From CAYYWW01 sp964475515 (lineage in GTDB: Archaea > Aenigmatarchaeota > Aenigmatarchaeia > QMZP01), in the NCBI GenBank assembly GCA_964475515.1, contig CAYYWW010000041.1, forward strand, positions 1-5,590: a stretch of DNA of 5,590 nt. Reading direction: 5' to 3'. Each line of letters begins with the position of its first letter. Within the stretch, counting starts at the first letter, position 1. Below are positions 1 through 5,590 of the stretch, piece by piece. The position numbers and the translations under genes were made by a program. The notes beneath the pieces are model-generated. The model searched no databases. It worked only from the letters and a program-made list of their open reading frames with translations, and was not told the DNA's origin.

Positions 1-969
1 CATAATAGTCAGTGTATCTCTTATTCCTGGTGCCAAACCCATTATTACTATAACTATTTTTATAAGATTTTTTATTTCAGGTTCCATTTCAATTTTCTCA
101 ACAAAGTAGAGCACAGAGAAAATTATAAAAATTTTCAACAAAAACATGGAAGATGGCCCGACGACAGAAAAAAGAAAGCGTGGCACAAAGTGTTGTTCAA
201 GAAATCCAAAAAATGTAACAGCGGCGTATGTTGCCGATGCATCAAACAAATGAGCTGAGAGTATACCGAGATTTTCGTATTTAAATGAAAGTAGAATTTT
301 TTTTGAAATTTCGTTCTTCATAATGTTTTCCTTTAGGGGTCTGAGACGCATAACAAAAGCACAACCAAATATAAAAAATACCCATAAACCGAAAAATAAA
401 AGAACTAATATAAGCGGAACGATCGAACCAAACGGAAATACCATACAATTCCACAAGCAAAAAACAATACCAAGTGTAAACATCGTTTTCCAATATTCAA
501 TTTTACAACACTTTTGAACAAAGAGGGAAAAAAGTAAAACCCCGAGCGCTATGAAAAACGTTATCAAATAACTAAATGGCGTTGGAAAAAAACCAATTAG
601 AAAGGAGTAAAATCTCGTTAATATGGGAATATTGATAATAGACGAGATATAAGCATAGGCCTCATGGGAAACAGATGAAAAATTGTAAAAAATACTTTCA
701 AAAAACATTGGCTCTGAAACATTTTCTAACGCTCTGTAATAAACAAAGTCTCTTATTGCTCTGAGACTTGATGCCCAAAAAATAAACGGCAATATAGCGA
801 ACATAAGTTTATAATCTATGGAAACCTTCAACCGTTTCAATATTTTCAAAACCAAAAGAAACCCAACCAAAAGAAACACACCATAAACAATACTGTTGAA
901 CGGATTAAACCAACCGTTTCTTAGCAAGGGTTGAATAAAGTACGTGTGAAAAAATGAAACATCTTGCAT
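1..969 (-). CDS. DUF63 family multi-pass membrane protein (3' end outside window)
   Basis: Open for 323 codons from the ATG at 969 leftward, with no stop before the window edge, so the C-terminus is missing, probably by only a few residues. The protein is very hydrophobic, with about seven or eight likely membrane segments (roughly residues 25-43, 53-68, 104-127, 132-150, 163-178, 183-207, 245-257, 276-290, 301-314). It matches what I know of the archaeal DUF63 family: NGWFNP at 18-23, LRAIRD at 69-74, HLFDASAT at 240-247, EQH at 258-260, and GLAPGIRD at 311-318 near the C-terminus. The molecular function of DUF63 proteins is not established. Conserved His, Asp and Glu residues inside or next to membrane segments suggest a polar site in the membrane, but that is inference. 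The 969 start is the first ATG, places NGWFNP near the N-terminus as expected, and sits about 25 bases from a TATA-like box. It is divergent from the next gene. Confidence 0.85.
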   Translation of the reverse strand, partial: MQDVSFFHTYFIQPLLRNGWFNPFNSIVYGVFLLVGFLLVLKILKRLKVSIDYKLMFAILPFIFWASSLRAIRDFVYYRALENVSEPMFFESIFYNFSSVSHEAYAYISSIINIPILTRFYSFLIGFFPTPFSYLITFFIALGVLLFSLFVQKCCKIEYWKTMFTLGIVFCLWNCMVFPFGSIVPLILVLLFFGLWVFFIFGCAFVMRLRPLKENIMKNEISKKILLSFKYENLGILSAHLFDASATYAAVTFFGFLEQHFVPRFLFSVVGPSSMFLLKIFIIFSVLYFVEKIEMEPEIKNLIKIVIVIMGLAPGIRDTLTIM

Positions 970-989
970 AATATACGTTTAAATTTTTT

Positions 990-997
990 TATATAAA
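990..997 (-). promoter_or_regulatory. Putative archaeal TATA box for the DUF63 gene
   Basis: On the minus strand the sequence reads TTTATATA, preceded by an A-rich stretch that could serve as a BRE. Its centre lies about 25 bases upstream of the ATG at 969. At normal archaeal TATA-to-start spacing, transcription would begin at or next to the ATG, giving a leaderless mRNA. No Shine-Dalgarno-like sequence is seen just before this ATG, which fits. The surrounding DNA is so AT-rich that a chance match is possible. Confidence 0.5.
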
Positions 998-1099
998 TTT
1001 GATTTATCTTAATGAAGTATAAAATAATGAATTATGCGTGCTGAAAACATTTTCTATTATGAGCAACAATAATATAATAATGAAAAATAGAAAATTAAT

Positions 1100-1107
1100 A
1101 AATATAA
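1100..1107 (+). promoter_or_regulatory. Possible TATA box for the endonuclease-IV-like gene
   Basis: AAATATAA lies about 50 bases upstream of the ATG at 1155. Transcription would start near 1130 and leave a short leader of about 25 bases that includes the AGGAGA ribosome binding site. Other AT-only octamers occur in this spacer (for example around 1120-1127), so the exact box is uncertain. Confidence 0.3.
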
Positions 1108-1141
1108 ACTACTAAATAGTTATAATTAAGTAATGTTTTTC

Positions 1142-1147
1142 AGGAGA
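1142..1147 (+). promoter_or_regulatory. Ribosome binding site (AGGAGA) for the 1155 start
   Basis: AGGAGA ends 7 bases before the ATG at 1155, the usual Shine-Dalgarno spacing. It favours this start over the internal ATG at 1209, even though the conserved barrel appears to begin only at the internal Met. Confidence 0.6.
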
Positions 1148-1154
1148 TTTCCTT

Positions 1155-2039
1155 ATGGTGGACATACTAATTAGGAAGAAAATATTGAAAATCCAAGAAA
1201 GGTTAGGTATGAGAATAGGGGTTATATATGGCACTAGCTCTATTCCGGTGGTTAGAAACGTTTCAGAGACTCTGACAGTTCTCAAAGATCTCTATAAAAT
1301 AGGAGTAAAGGCGTTTGTTCTACCGAAAGAACTATTTTCTGATATTACTGACGCTTCGGACTTGTACAAAACAAAATATGGAGACTTGTTGAAAATAAAA
1401 GAAGAAGCGAAAAGATACAACATAGAACTTTCGCTACGTCATACTGAGCTCACCGAACAACCAGATGAAACACTTAAAATATTCTCGAGAATAGCGATGA
1501 TAATGGATTGCAGAACATTTATAGTAACGCCTAATTTTTATTCCAAAATCATGCCTAAAGATCAGGCCCTAAAACTCGCTGTTTACAAAATAAATGAAAT
1601 TGTTTCAGGTATTGAAGGAAGAGTTAAAATAGGCATAGAAACAACAGGTAATATAAACGACGTTGGAAGTTTAGAAGACGTTATAGACATAGTTAAACGT
1701 ACAAATTCTACCGAACCGATAATAAACTGGGCGCATATCCACGCGAGAGGTGCCGGTATATTAAGAGAAAGAAAGGACTTTGGAAACATATTGAATAAAA
1801 TAAAAGAAAATATTGGAACTGCGACCTTAAGAGAAGCGTATTTTTTGTTTTCCGGAATTTCTTATGGTCCCTCAGGTGAAATAAAACATATACCTGTCCA
1901 AGACTCTGATTTAAATTTAGAATATATGATAAGGGAGTCTATGTCAATGGGTGTCAGAGGCACATTAATATTTGAAGATCCGGAAAGGGAACGCTTCATT
2001 CTGAAATACATGGACAGGTTGGCAGACATGGTAAGATAA
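1155..2039 (+). CDS. Endonuclease IV-like TIM-barrel protein (AP endonuclease 2 superfamily)
   Basis: The 294-residue protein resembles the endonuclease IV / xylose-isomerase-like TIM-barrel superfamily, whose members include metal-dependent AP endonucleases and sugar isomerases. Recognisable barrel strands and motifs are GVIYGTSS (22-29), LSLRHTE (92-98), FIVTPNF (122-128), KIGIETTGN (158-166), NWAHIHARG (191-199), YFLFSGISYG (229-238), KHIPVQDSDL (244-253) and GTLIFEDPERE (269-279). By eye against E. coli Nfo, ligand-like residues remain at H96, E162, H194, H245 and E274, while positions that normally hold His or Asp appear to be T125, N191, L231 and I243. Activity on abasic DNA is therefore doubtful; another metal-dependent or structural role is possible. 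Start: ATG 1155 has a good AGGAGA site. An alternative ATG at 1209 (Met19) falls right where the barrel begins. The extra N-terminal 18 residues form a basic helix-like stretch. An 89-base spacer follows, so the next gene may have its own promoter. Confidence 0.75.
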   Translation: MVDILIRKKILKIQERLGMRIGVIYGTSSIPVVRNVSETLTVLKDLYKIGVKAFVLPKELFSDITDASDLYKTKYGDLLKIKEEAKRYNIELSLRHTELTEQPDETLKIFSRIAMIMDCRTFIVTPNFYSKIMPKDQALKLAVYKINEIVSGIEGRVKIGIETTGNINDVGSLEDVIDIVKRTNSTEPIINWAHIHARGAGILRERKDFGNILNKIKENIGTATLREAYFLFSGISYGPSGEIKHIPVQDSDLNLEYMIRESMSMGVRGTLIFEDPERERFILKYMDRLADMVR

Positions 2040-2089
2040 ACAGCAAGCATATAAAAAATGGAGTTAATAATTTTATGAAAACAGTTAAG

Positions 2090-2097
2090 TTTATAAA
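2090..2097 (+). promoter_or_regulatory. Putative TATA box for the nucleotidyltransferase-HEPN gene
   Basis: TTTATAAA is centred about 35 bases upstream of the ATG at 2129, which would give a leader of roughly 10 bases. No convincing Shine-Dalgarno sequence lies between it and that ATG. It suggests the gene can be transcribed separately from the endonuclease-IV-like gene. If instead the start is the ATG at 2186, the leader would be about 65 bases. Confidence 0.45.
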
Positions 2098-2128
2098 TAA
2101 CAAAATTTATTATTATTTAGTGGTATAA

Positions 2129-3352
2129 ATGCCCAAAAAAAGAAAAACACAAGAAAGAGAAAAAAATAAAAAGGAAGAGGCGGGAATGGATGTTAAAATA
2201 GATGAAGTATTCGATAACCTTAAGCTTAAGAAAAAATCAGATAAGGATGAGATTGAAAAACTGAATGAAAAACAAAGGGTCGAAATAATAAAAAAATTCG
2301 CAAAGGAGGCTCTCAAAAAATACGGTAAACTAATACGCTCCATAGTTCTTTTTGGTTCTACTGCAAGAAAAGAATTCAAGGAAGAAAGTGATATAGATGT
2401 TTTTGTTATCATAGACGACACAAAAGCAAAGATAACTCCAAGAGTAAAAATAGATATAGAGGATGGGCTTGATGCTATAGCAAGAAAATTAAGCAAAAAC
2501 CTCTCTTTGCAACAACCATATCTGCTTACGGAATTCTGGAAATTAGTGAGAGAAGGGCATCCCATAATCTTAAACTTCATAAGGGAAGGTATACCTGTTT
2601 ACGACAAAGATATATTTTTGCCAATAAAGAAGCTGCTTCAGATGGGCGAAATAAAACCATCCAAGGAAGCAGTTGAAAAATTTATAGAAAGGGGACCAAA
2701 GAGAATAAGACGTGTAGAAAATGCCAAAATATACATGGTTGTGGAAGACTGCTACTATGCTATGCTGGAAAGCGCTCAGGCGGTTCTGATGTTTTTAGGA
2801 AAAATGCCGCCAAGACCAGCAGATGCGCCAAAAGAATTAAGAAGATCGCTTGTTGAGAAAAAACTTCTTGACGAAAAATTTGTTGGTTATTTGGAAGGTG
2901 TCATAAAAGTAAGAAAGGACGTAGAGCATAAAAAAATAAAAACAATATCCGGAGTTCAGTTGGATAGGTGGATAAATAGAACAAAGGAGTTCGTAAAGGA
3001 AATGCAAAAACTGATAGTCAAAATAGAAATACTAAAAAGAGAAAATATAGTTTTGAAATCACACGCCATAATGACAGAAACTGCAATGACTTTGCTAAAG
3101 GCCTTGAAAAAACCTGCTACCGAAAAAACACTTCCCGAAAAATTCAAAAAAGAACTCGTTGACAAGGGATTGATAAACAAAAATTACTTAGATGTTTACA
3201 ATAGACTTTCTGAAATGAAAAAGAAGGTCGAGGAAGGAAAAATAATGGAACTTCCTAAGCAGGAGATATTGCTTAACAGGGAATATGTAAGAAAATTCAT
3301 AAGAGAGGCAGGAAAGATAATGAAAAAGAAAATAAACATGCATCATGAATAA
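2129..3352 (+). CDS. Nucleotidyltransferase (MNT-like)-HEPN fusion protein
   Basis: The 407-residue soluble protein has a Lys/Glu-rich N-terminus (about 1-60), then a polymerase-beta-type nucleotidyltransferase domain (about 60-165) with the signature GSTAR at 76-80 and SDID at 87-90. D88 and D90 are the expected metal-binding Asp pair. I do not see a clear third catalytic carboxylate in the next strand (near QQPYLLTE, 128-135), so catalysis is uncertain. A helical HEPN domain follows (about 195-298) with RKDVEH at 262-267, an intact Rx4H motif of HEPN ribonucleases. Residues 308-400 look like a second HEPN copy in which that site reads KKKVEE (364-369). In many prokaryotes MNT and HEPN are separate antitoxin and toxin proteins, the MNT partner modifying the HEPN one; here they are one chain. 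Such fusions may also have housekeeping RNA roles, so function is open. Start: ATG 2129 is close to a TATA-like box, while ATG 2186 (Met20) has a better ribosome binding site. The last codons overlap the next gene. Confidence 0.85.
   Translation: MPKKRKTQEREKNKKEEAGMDVKIDEVFDNLKLKKKSDKDEIEKLNEKQRVEIIKKFAKEALKKYGKLIRSIVLFGSTARKEFKEESDIDVFVIIDDTKAKITPRVKIDIEDGLDAIARKLSKNLSLQQPYLLTEFWKLVREGHPIILNFIREGIPVYDKDIFLPIKKLLQMGEIKPSKEAVEKFIERGPKRIRRVENAKIYMVVEDCYYAMLESAQAVLMFLGKMPPRPADAPKELRRSLVEKKLLDEKFVGYLEGVIKVRKDVEHKKIKTISGVQLDRWINRTKEFVKEMQKLIVKIEILKRENIVLKSHAIMTETAMTLLKALKKPATEKTLPEKFKKELVDKGLINKNYLDVYNRLSEMKKKVEEGKIMELPKQEILLNREYVRKFIREAGKIMKKKINMHHE
2173..2180 (+). promoter_or_regulatory. Alternative ribosome binding site (GGAAGAGG) for an internal start at 2186
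   Basis: GGAAGAGG ends 5 bases before an in-frame ATG at 2186 (Met20). If used, the protein would lose 19 mainly Lys/Glu/Arg residues and keep both recognised domains. The purine run also simply encodes Lys-Glu-Glu, so it may be a by-product of the coding sequence. Confidence 0.3.
2741..3328 (+). repeat. Protein-level tandem duplication of the HEPN domain
   Basis: Two consecutive segments of about 93 residues (205-297 and 308-400 of the nucleotidyltransferase-HEPN protein) line up with an offset of about 102 residues. Matching hydrophobic positions include L237/F339, L241/L343, V242/V344, L246/L348, L247/I349, F251/Y353 and V265/V367, with a shared pattern of L, V, two or three spaced residues, then K-L-L or G-L-I. 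The first copy has R262 and H267 of the Rx4H site; the second has K364 and E369 there. The similarity is weak and was judged by eye. Nothing comparable is visible at the DNA level, so the duplication would be old. Confidence 0.5.
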
Positions 3353-3650
3353 CATGGAAGAGGTAATTGATAGCGGTTTGGAAGAAATTGCGAGATACCT
3401 TAGATGTAATGGTATACTGTGTGCGAGATCCGGTGAGTCATACCTTGTTCTCGATAGAAGAGAGCATGATGATGATGAAAGAATATTTGATAAAGTTGGT
3501 GAACTCAGAGGACAAAAAGGTCGTTATTATCTTAGATTAGAAAGAGCACCTAAACCATTTTCCCTTGAGGATATTGAAGGAATAGTGGAAAGGTACGTCG
3601 ATAGGTTTAATGTAAAAATAGAACTGGAAATACCTCTTATTTGCAGATAA
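3345..3650 (+). CDS. Small conserved-looking hypothetical protein, coupled to the nucleotidyltransferase-HEPN gene
   Basis: I do not recognise this 101-residue protein. It is soluble and highly charged, with no signal peptide or membrane segment. The pattern suggests an alpha helix (about 4-20), a beta pair around 23-37 (GILCARSGESYLVLDRR), an acidic loop HDDDE at 41-45, a strand near 60-66, a helix after the proline at 71 (about 73-88) and a final strand (89-98). That alpha-beta mix could form a small compact fold. Cysteines at 21, 26 and 100 do not make an obvious zinc site. Its start at 3345 overlaps the last 8 bases of the upstream gene; an alternative ATG at 3354 (Met4) would begin one base after that gene's stop. 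Either way translation is likely coupled, making it a candidate partner of the nucleotidyltransferase-HEPN protein. No strong ribosome binding site is visible. It ends 6 bases before the stop of the convergent symporter gene. Confidence 0.7.
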   Translation: MNNMEEVIDSGLEEIARYLRCNGILCARSGESYLVLDRREHDDDERIFDKVGELRGQKGRYYLRLERAPKPFSLEDIEGIVERYVDRFNVKIELEIPLICR

Positions 3651-3656
3651 CTTGTT

Positions 3657-4988
3657 CTATAGACTTAACCATATAGAAAACAAAAATATGAGTATTAAGG
3701 CAGAAGTTAGTGTTACTAATACACCTGATTTTACCATATCCTTTACTTTTATGTAGCCCGATGAGTACGCTACAGTATTGGGTGGTGTGCCTACTGGTAC
3801 TATGAAGTCAAGTGAAATGGAAATCGCTGCAAAAATTGTGAGAAGTCTTGTATCTATGCCTACAGAAAACGCCAAAGGTATTACTATGGGAATAAATATA
3901 GCGGCTGTTGCGGTATTGCTTGCAAATGCTGTTAATATAATGCCGAGTAAAGCCACGGAGAATAAAATAAAAACCAGTGGCTGGCCAAAAATCACTGTGT
4001 TGATGTATGATGCAAGTATTTTATCTAAGCCAGAAAAATTTATTGCAGAGCCGAGACTTAATCCGCTCCCGAACAATATAAGCGCTGGCCAATTAATTTT
4101 TGAAAAATCTTTCATATCGAATAACCCAAATAAATAAAGCAGGATAATGGGAACAAGCGCAACAACAGATGCAGAAATTCCGTGAATGGACGTTGTCAGC
4201 CACAACATCACTGTTAATAGAAATATACAAAGCACGATTTTTTGTTTTGAGCCTGTTTTTTCTTCATATTTTATTGCTGTTAGGTTTGAAATCTCAGGCT
4301 TGAAAAACATCAGAAGTACAAGCCACGTCAGCGGAAGGGCTATAACTATGAAAGGCAGACCAAAAAGCATCCACTCAACAAAATTTACAGTTATTCCCTG
4401 TTCGGATAAAAACCTAACAGCTATGGCATTCGGGGGACTCCCTATGATTGTTCCTACCCCTCCGATGGTGGCTGAGAACGCTACACCGAGAATCAATGCT
4501 CTGGCATATTTGCTTTTTAACGGCTTTAGTTTATTCTTTCTTAGAATTGAAATTGCTATTGAAATCATTATCAGAGTTGAGGCAGTATTACTTATCCACA
4601 TAGAAAGAAAAGCAGTGACAAACATCATACCAAAAAGCACACTCTTAGGGTTAGTGCCAACCTTTTCCAAAAACTTCTTTGCTATCAATTCATCAAGCTT
4701 ATACTTCTGCATCGCAACTGCCAGTGAAAAACCACCTAAAAACAAAGCTATTATAGGATCAAAAAATGGTTGGAAAACCTGCTTAGTGGTCATTTCAGTG
4801 GTTGTTGCAAGAATAAAAGCTATTAACAATCCTGTAACGTGAAGCGGCAGAGCTTCTGAAAACCAGAGTATTCCCGCAAGAATAACTACAGCCAAAACAT
4901 GTCTTGCCGGAGTTGGTATTCCTATATCAATAAAGTACACGAGTAAAAATACAAGAAATGAAATTAGAATCGTAAAATACTTCCTCAT
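3657..4988 (-). CDS. SLC13/DASS family divalent anion:Na+ symporter
   Basis: The 443-residue integral membrane protein has the inverted-repeat layout of the DASS (divalent anion:Na+ symporter, SLC13) family. Each half carries a Ser-Asn-Thr motif (133-135 in SMWISNTAST, 357-359 in AFASNTATAA) that in characterised relatives helps bind Na+ and the substrate carboxylate. Each half also has a matching loop further on, GSPPN at 183-187 and GTPPN at 400-404. Likely membrane segments cover most of 5-60, 76-93, 115-149, 163-182, 203-229, 250-266, 271-290, 300-317, 335-376 and 383-441; 300-317 may be re-entrant. Length is typical, so the gene looks intact. The substrate could be succinate-like dicarboxylates, citrate, sulfate or phosphate; motifs alone do not decide. 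Start: ATG 4988 has GAGGAG 12 bases upstream and puts the first helix at the N-terminus. It follows the kinase gene by 32 bases on the same strand. Stop codon is TAG; the two rightward genes I checked in full end in TAA, as does the kinase. Confidence 0.93.
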   Translation of the reverse strand: MRKYFTILISFLVFLLVYFIDIGIPTPARHVLAVVILAGILWFSEALPLHVTGLLIAFILATTTEMTTKQVFQPFFDPIIALFLGGFSLAVAMQKYKLDELIAKKFLEKVGTNPKSVLFGMMFVTAFLSMWISNTASTLIMISIAISILRKNKLKPLKSKYARALILGVAFSATIGGVGTIIGSPPNAIAVRFLSEQGITVNFVEWMLFGLPFIVIALPLTWLVLLMFFKPEISNLTAIKYEEKTGSKQKIVLCIFLLTVMLWLTTSIHGISASVVALVPIILLYLFGLFDMKDFSKINWPALILFGSGLSLGSAINFSGLDKILASYINTVIFGQPLVFILFSVALLGIILTAFASNTATAAIFIPIVIPLAFSVGIDTRLLTIFAAISISLDFIVPVGTPPNTVAYSSGYIKVKDMVKSGVLVTLTSALILIFLFSIWLSL

Positions 4989-5000
4989 TATTAATTATTT

Positions 5001-5006
5001 CTCCTC
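5001..5006 (-). promoter_or_regulatory. Ribosome binding site (GAGGAG) for the symporter
   Basis: On the minus strand GAGGAG lies 12 bases upstream of the ATG at 4988, slightly wider than usual. It supports translation from a message that reads through from the kinase gene. Confidence 0.5.
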
Positions 5007-5012
5007 ATAAGG

Positions 5013-5020
5013 TTTTATAA
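5013..5020 (-). promoter_or_regulatory. Weak TATA-like element between kinase and symporter genes
   Basis: The minus strand reads TTATAAAA in the 32-base gap, centred about 28 bases before the symporter ATG. Used as a promoter it would start transcription almost at the ATG and exclude the GAGGAG site from the message. The two signals therefore imply different transcripts, and a shared operon with the kinase is the simpler reading. Confidence 0.25.
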
Positions 5021-5590
5021 TTAGCTGTTTCGGTTAACCTTCACTCCATGCTTTTTCAATGCTTCGAGGGTCTCCTGTAGAACCTGATCCACTGTCTTAT
5101 TTGTAGTGTCGATTACAATATCATAGTGTTTGTGGTCATAGCAGTTAAAACCATAATATTTTTTATATCGTTTTATGTCACTCTCAACCCTTCTTTTATT
5201 TGCTTTATAGACTTCCTCTACAGTTGAATAGCGTTCTTCAGGCCTTTTACCTTCTTTAGAATCTTTGAAAATTCTTCTTGCCCCCTCTTTTGGGTCAACC
5301 TCAAAGAAAATCTTTATAGAATTAGGTGCGAAATGGAAAGCAGTTCTCCCCTCGATTATTATATTGTCCTTTTCCTTTGCCAATTTGACAATATATTCAT
5401 CGACTATTTTGTCAGAGAAAAATTCTTTCTCATCCCTTTTGTTTAACTCTTCCAATGTTATACCAAGTTTCCGAGCGATTTTGCGTCTTTCTCCACCCAT
5501 GTAGTACCGTTTAAAACCAAGGATTTTCTCAAGTTTTTTGGCAATGGTGCTTTTCCCAGAACCTGGCTTCCCAGAAATTGTTATTATCAT
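5021..5590 (-). CDS. cmk: (d)CMP kinase (cytidylate kinase), archaeal type
   Basis: The 189-residue P-loop kinase would phosphorylate CMP or dCMP with ATP in the cytoplasm, feeding CTP and dCTP synthesis. The Walker A loop is GKPGSGKST at 7-15, right after the first strand as in this family. Other features typical of archaeal cytidylate kinases are GGERRKIARKLG (32-43) in place of the usual G-x-x-x-R nucleotide-binding helix, IIEGR at 78-82 at the end of a strand, an Arg-rich helix ending RYKKYYGF (141-148), and the late strand YDIVIDTT (156-163). Residues 111-133 form a charged lid-like segment. Length is normal. The ATG is formed by the last three bases of the window, and the Walker A position makes this the natural start, though any upstream extension would be invisible. 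A more general AAA-type nucleoside monophosphate kinase is the main alternative. The symporter follows 32 bases downstream on the same strand. Confidence 0.85.
   Translation of the reverse strand: MIITISGKPGSGKSTIAKKLEKILGFKRYYMGGERRKIARKLGITLEELNKRDEKEFFSDKIVDEYIVKLAKEKDNIIIEGRTAFHFAPNSIKIFFEVDPKEGARRIFKDSKEGKRPEERYSTVEEVYKANKRRVESDIKRYKKYYGFNCYDHKHYDIVIDTTNKTVDQVLQETLEALKKHGVKVNRNS

Noticed and set aside
281..493. Minus-strand 70-residue reading frame inside the DUF63 gene
   Set aside because: It is in a different frame of the same strand as a longer, family-recognisable gene that stays open through the whole region; it is a shadow.
1012..1044. A 10-residue open frame in the divergent spacer
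   Set aside because: Too short, without a ribosome binding site or any recognisable feature; likely chance.
1050..1100. Partial inverted similarity (TTTTCTATTAT near 1050 and ATAATGAAAAATAG near 1079), a possible hairpin or operator
   Set aside because: The arms are imperfect and made almost only of A and T, so pairing would be weak and the match is not distinguishable from base composition.
2075..2128. A 17-residue open frame whose TAA stop directly abuts the ATG at 2129, a possible leader peptide
   Set aside because: It spans the putative TATA box at 2090-2097, has no ribosome binding site, and short frames of this size are expected by chance in such AT-rich sequence.
2113..2580. Minus-strand open frame of 155 codons opposite the nucleotidyltransferase domain
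   Set aside because: Its Ser/Phe/Leu-rich composition is what the complement of Lys/Glu/Arg-rich coding sequence produces, and the plus strand carries the GSTAR and SDID motifs.
4186..4842. Long plus-strand open frame (218 codons) opposite the symporter gene
   Set aside because: It is fully antisense to a gene with clear DASS motifs, has no family features, and long antisense frames are common opposite hydrophobic coding sequence.
1..5590. CRISPR array, insertion sequence, attachment site, tRNA or prophage signals
   Set aside because: No spaced direct repeats, transposase-like protein, terminal inverted repeats, tRNA-like cloverleaf or phage genes were seen, and coding sequence fills almost the whole window.

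Overview
The window looks like chromosomal DNA from an AT-rich archaeon. Four signs point that way: a DUF63 membrane protein (a family known essentially from archaea), an archaeal-type (d)CMP kinase, TATA-box-like elements about 25-35 bases upstream of several start codons, and codon use rich in AGA (Arg) and ATA (Ile). The fused nucleotidyltransferase-HEPN protein and the endonuclease-IV-like protein fit a euryarchaeal or DPANN-type genome, but the lineage cannot be fixed from this sequence alone. I see no tRNA, rRNA, CRISPR array, insertion sequence or prophage sign.

Layout: on the left, a DUF63 gene runs leftward (969 to 1) and leaves the window without reaching its stop codon. A 185-base divergent spacer (970-1154) separates it from a rightward block of three genes: an endonuclease-IV-like TIM-barrel protein (1155-2039), a nucleotidyltransferase fused to HEPN domains (2129-3352), and a small unrecognised protein (3345-3650) that overlaps the end of the previous gene by 8 bases. 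Six bases further on, this block meets a leftward pair head-on: a SLC13/DASS-type anion:Na+ symporter (4988-3657) preceded by a (d)CMP kinase (5590-5021). The kinase start codon is the last three bases of the window.

How the genes work together: the kinase (CMP/dCMP to CDP/dCDP) and the symporter (uptake of di- or tricarboxylates, sulfate or phosphate) are ordinary housekeeping functions with no obvious shared pathway. The rightward block is the more interesting part. The nucleotidyltransferase-HEPN protein carries an intact Rx4H motif of the kind used by HEPN ribonucleases, and its C-terminal part looks like a second, degenerate copy of the same HEPN domain. The small overlapping gene after it is a candidate translationally coupled partner. 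Whether this is a toxin-antitoxin or RNA-modifying system, or a housekeeping RNA factor, cannot be settled here. The TIM-barrel protein upstream keeps some endonuclease IV metal-ligand positions and seems to have lost others, so AP-endonuclease activity should not be assumed.
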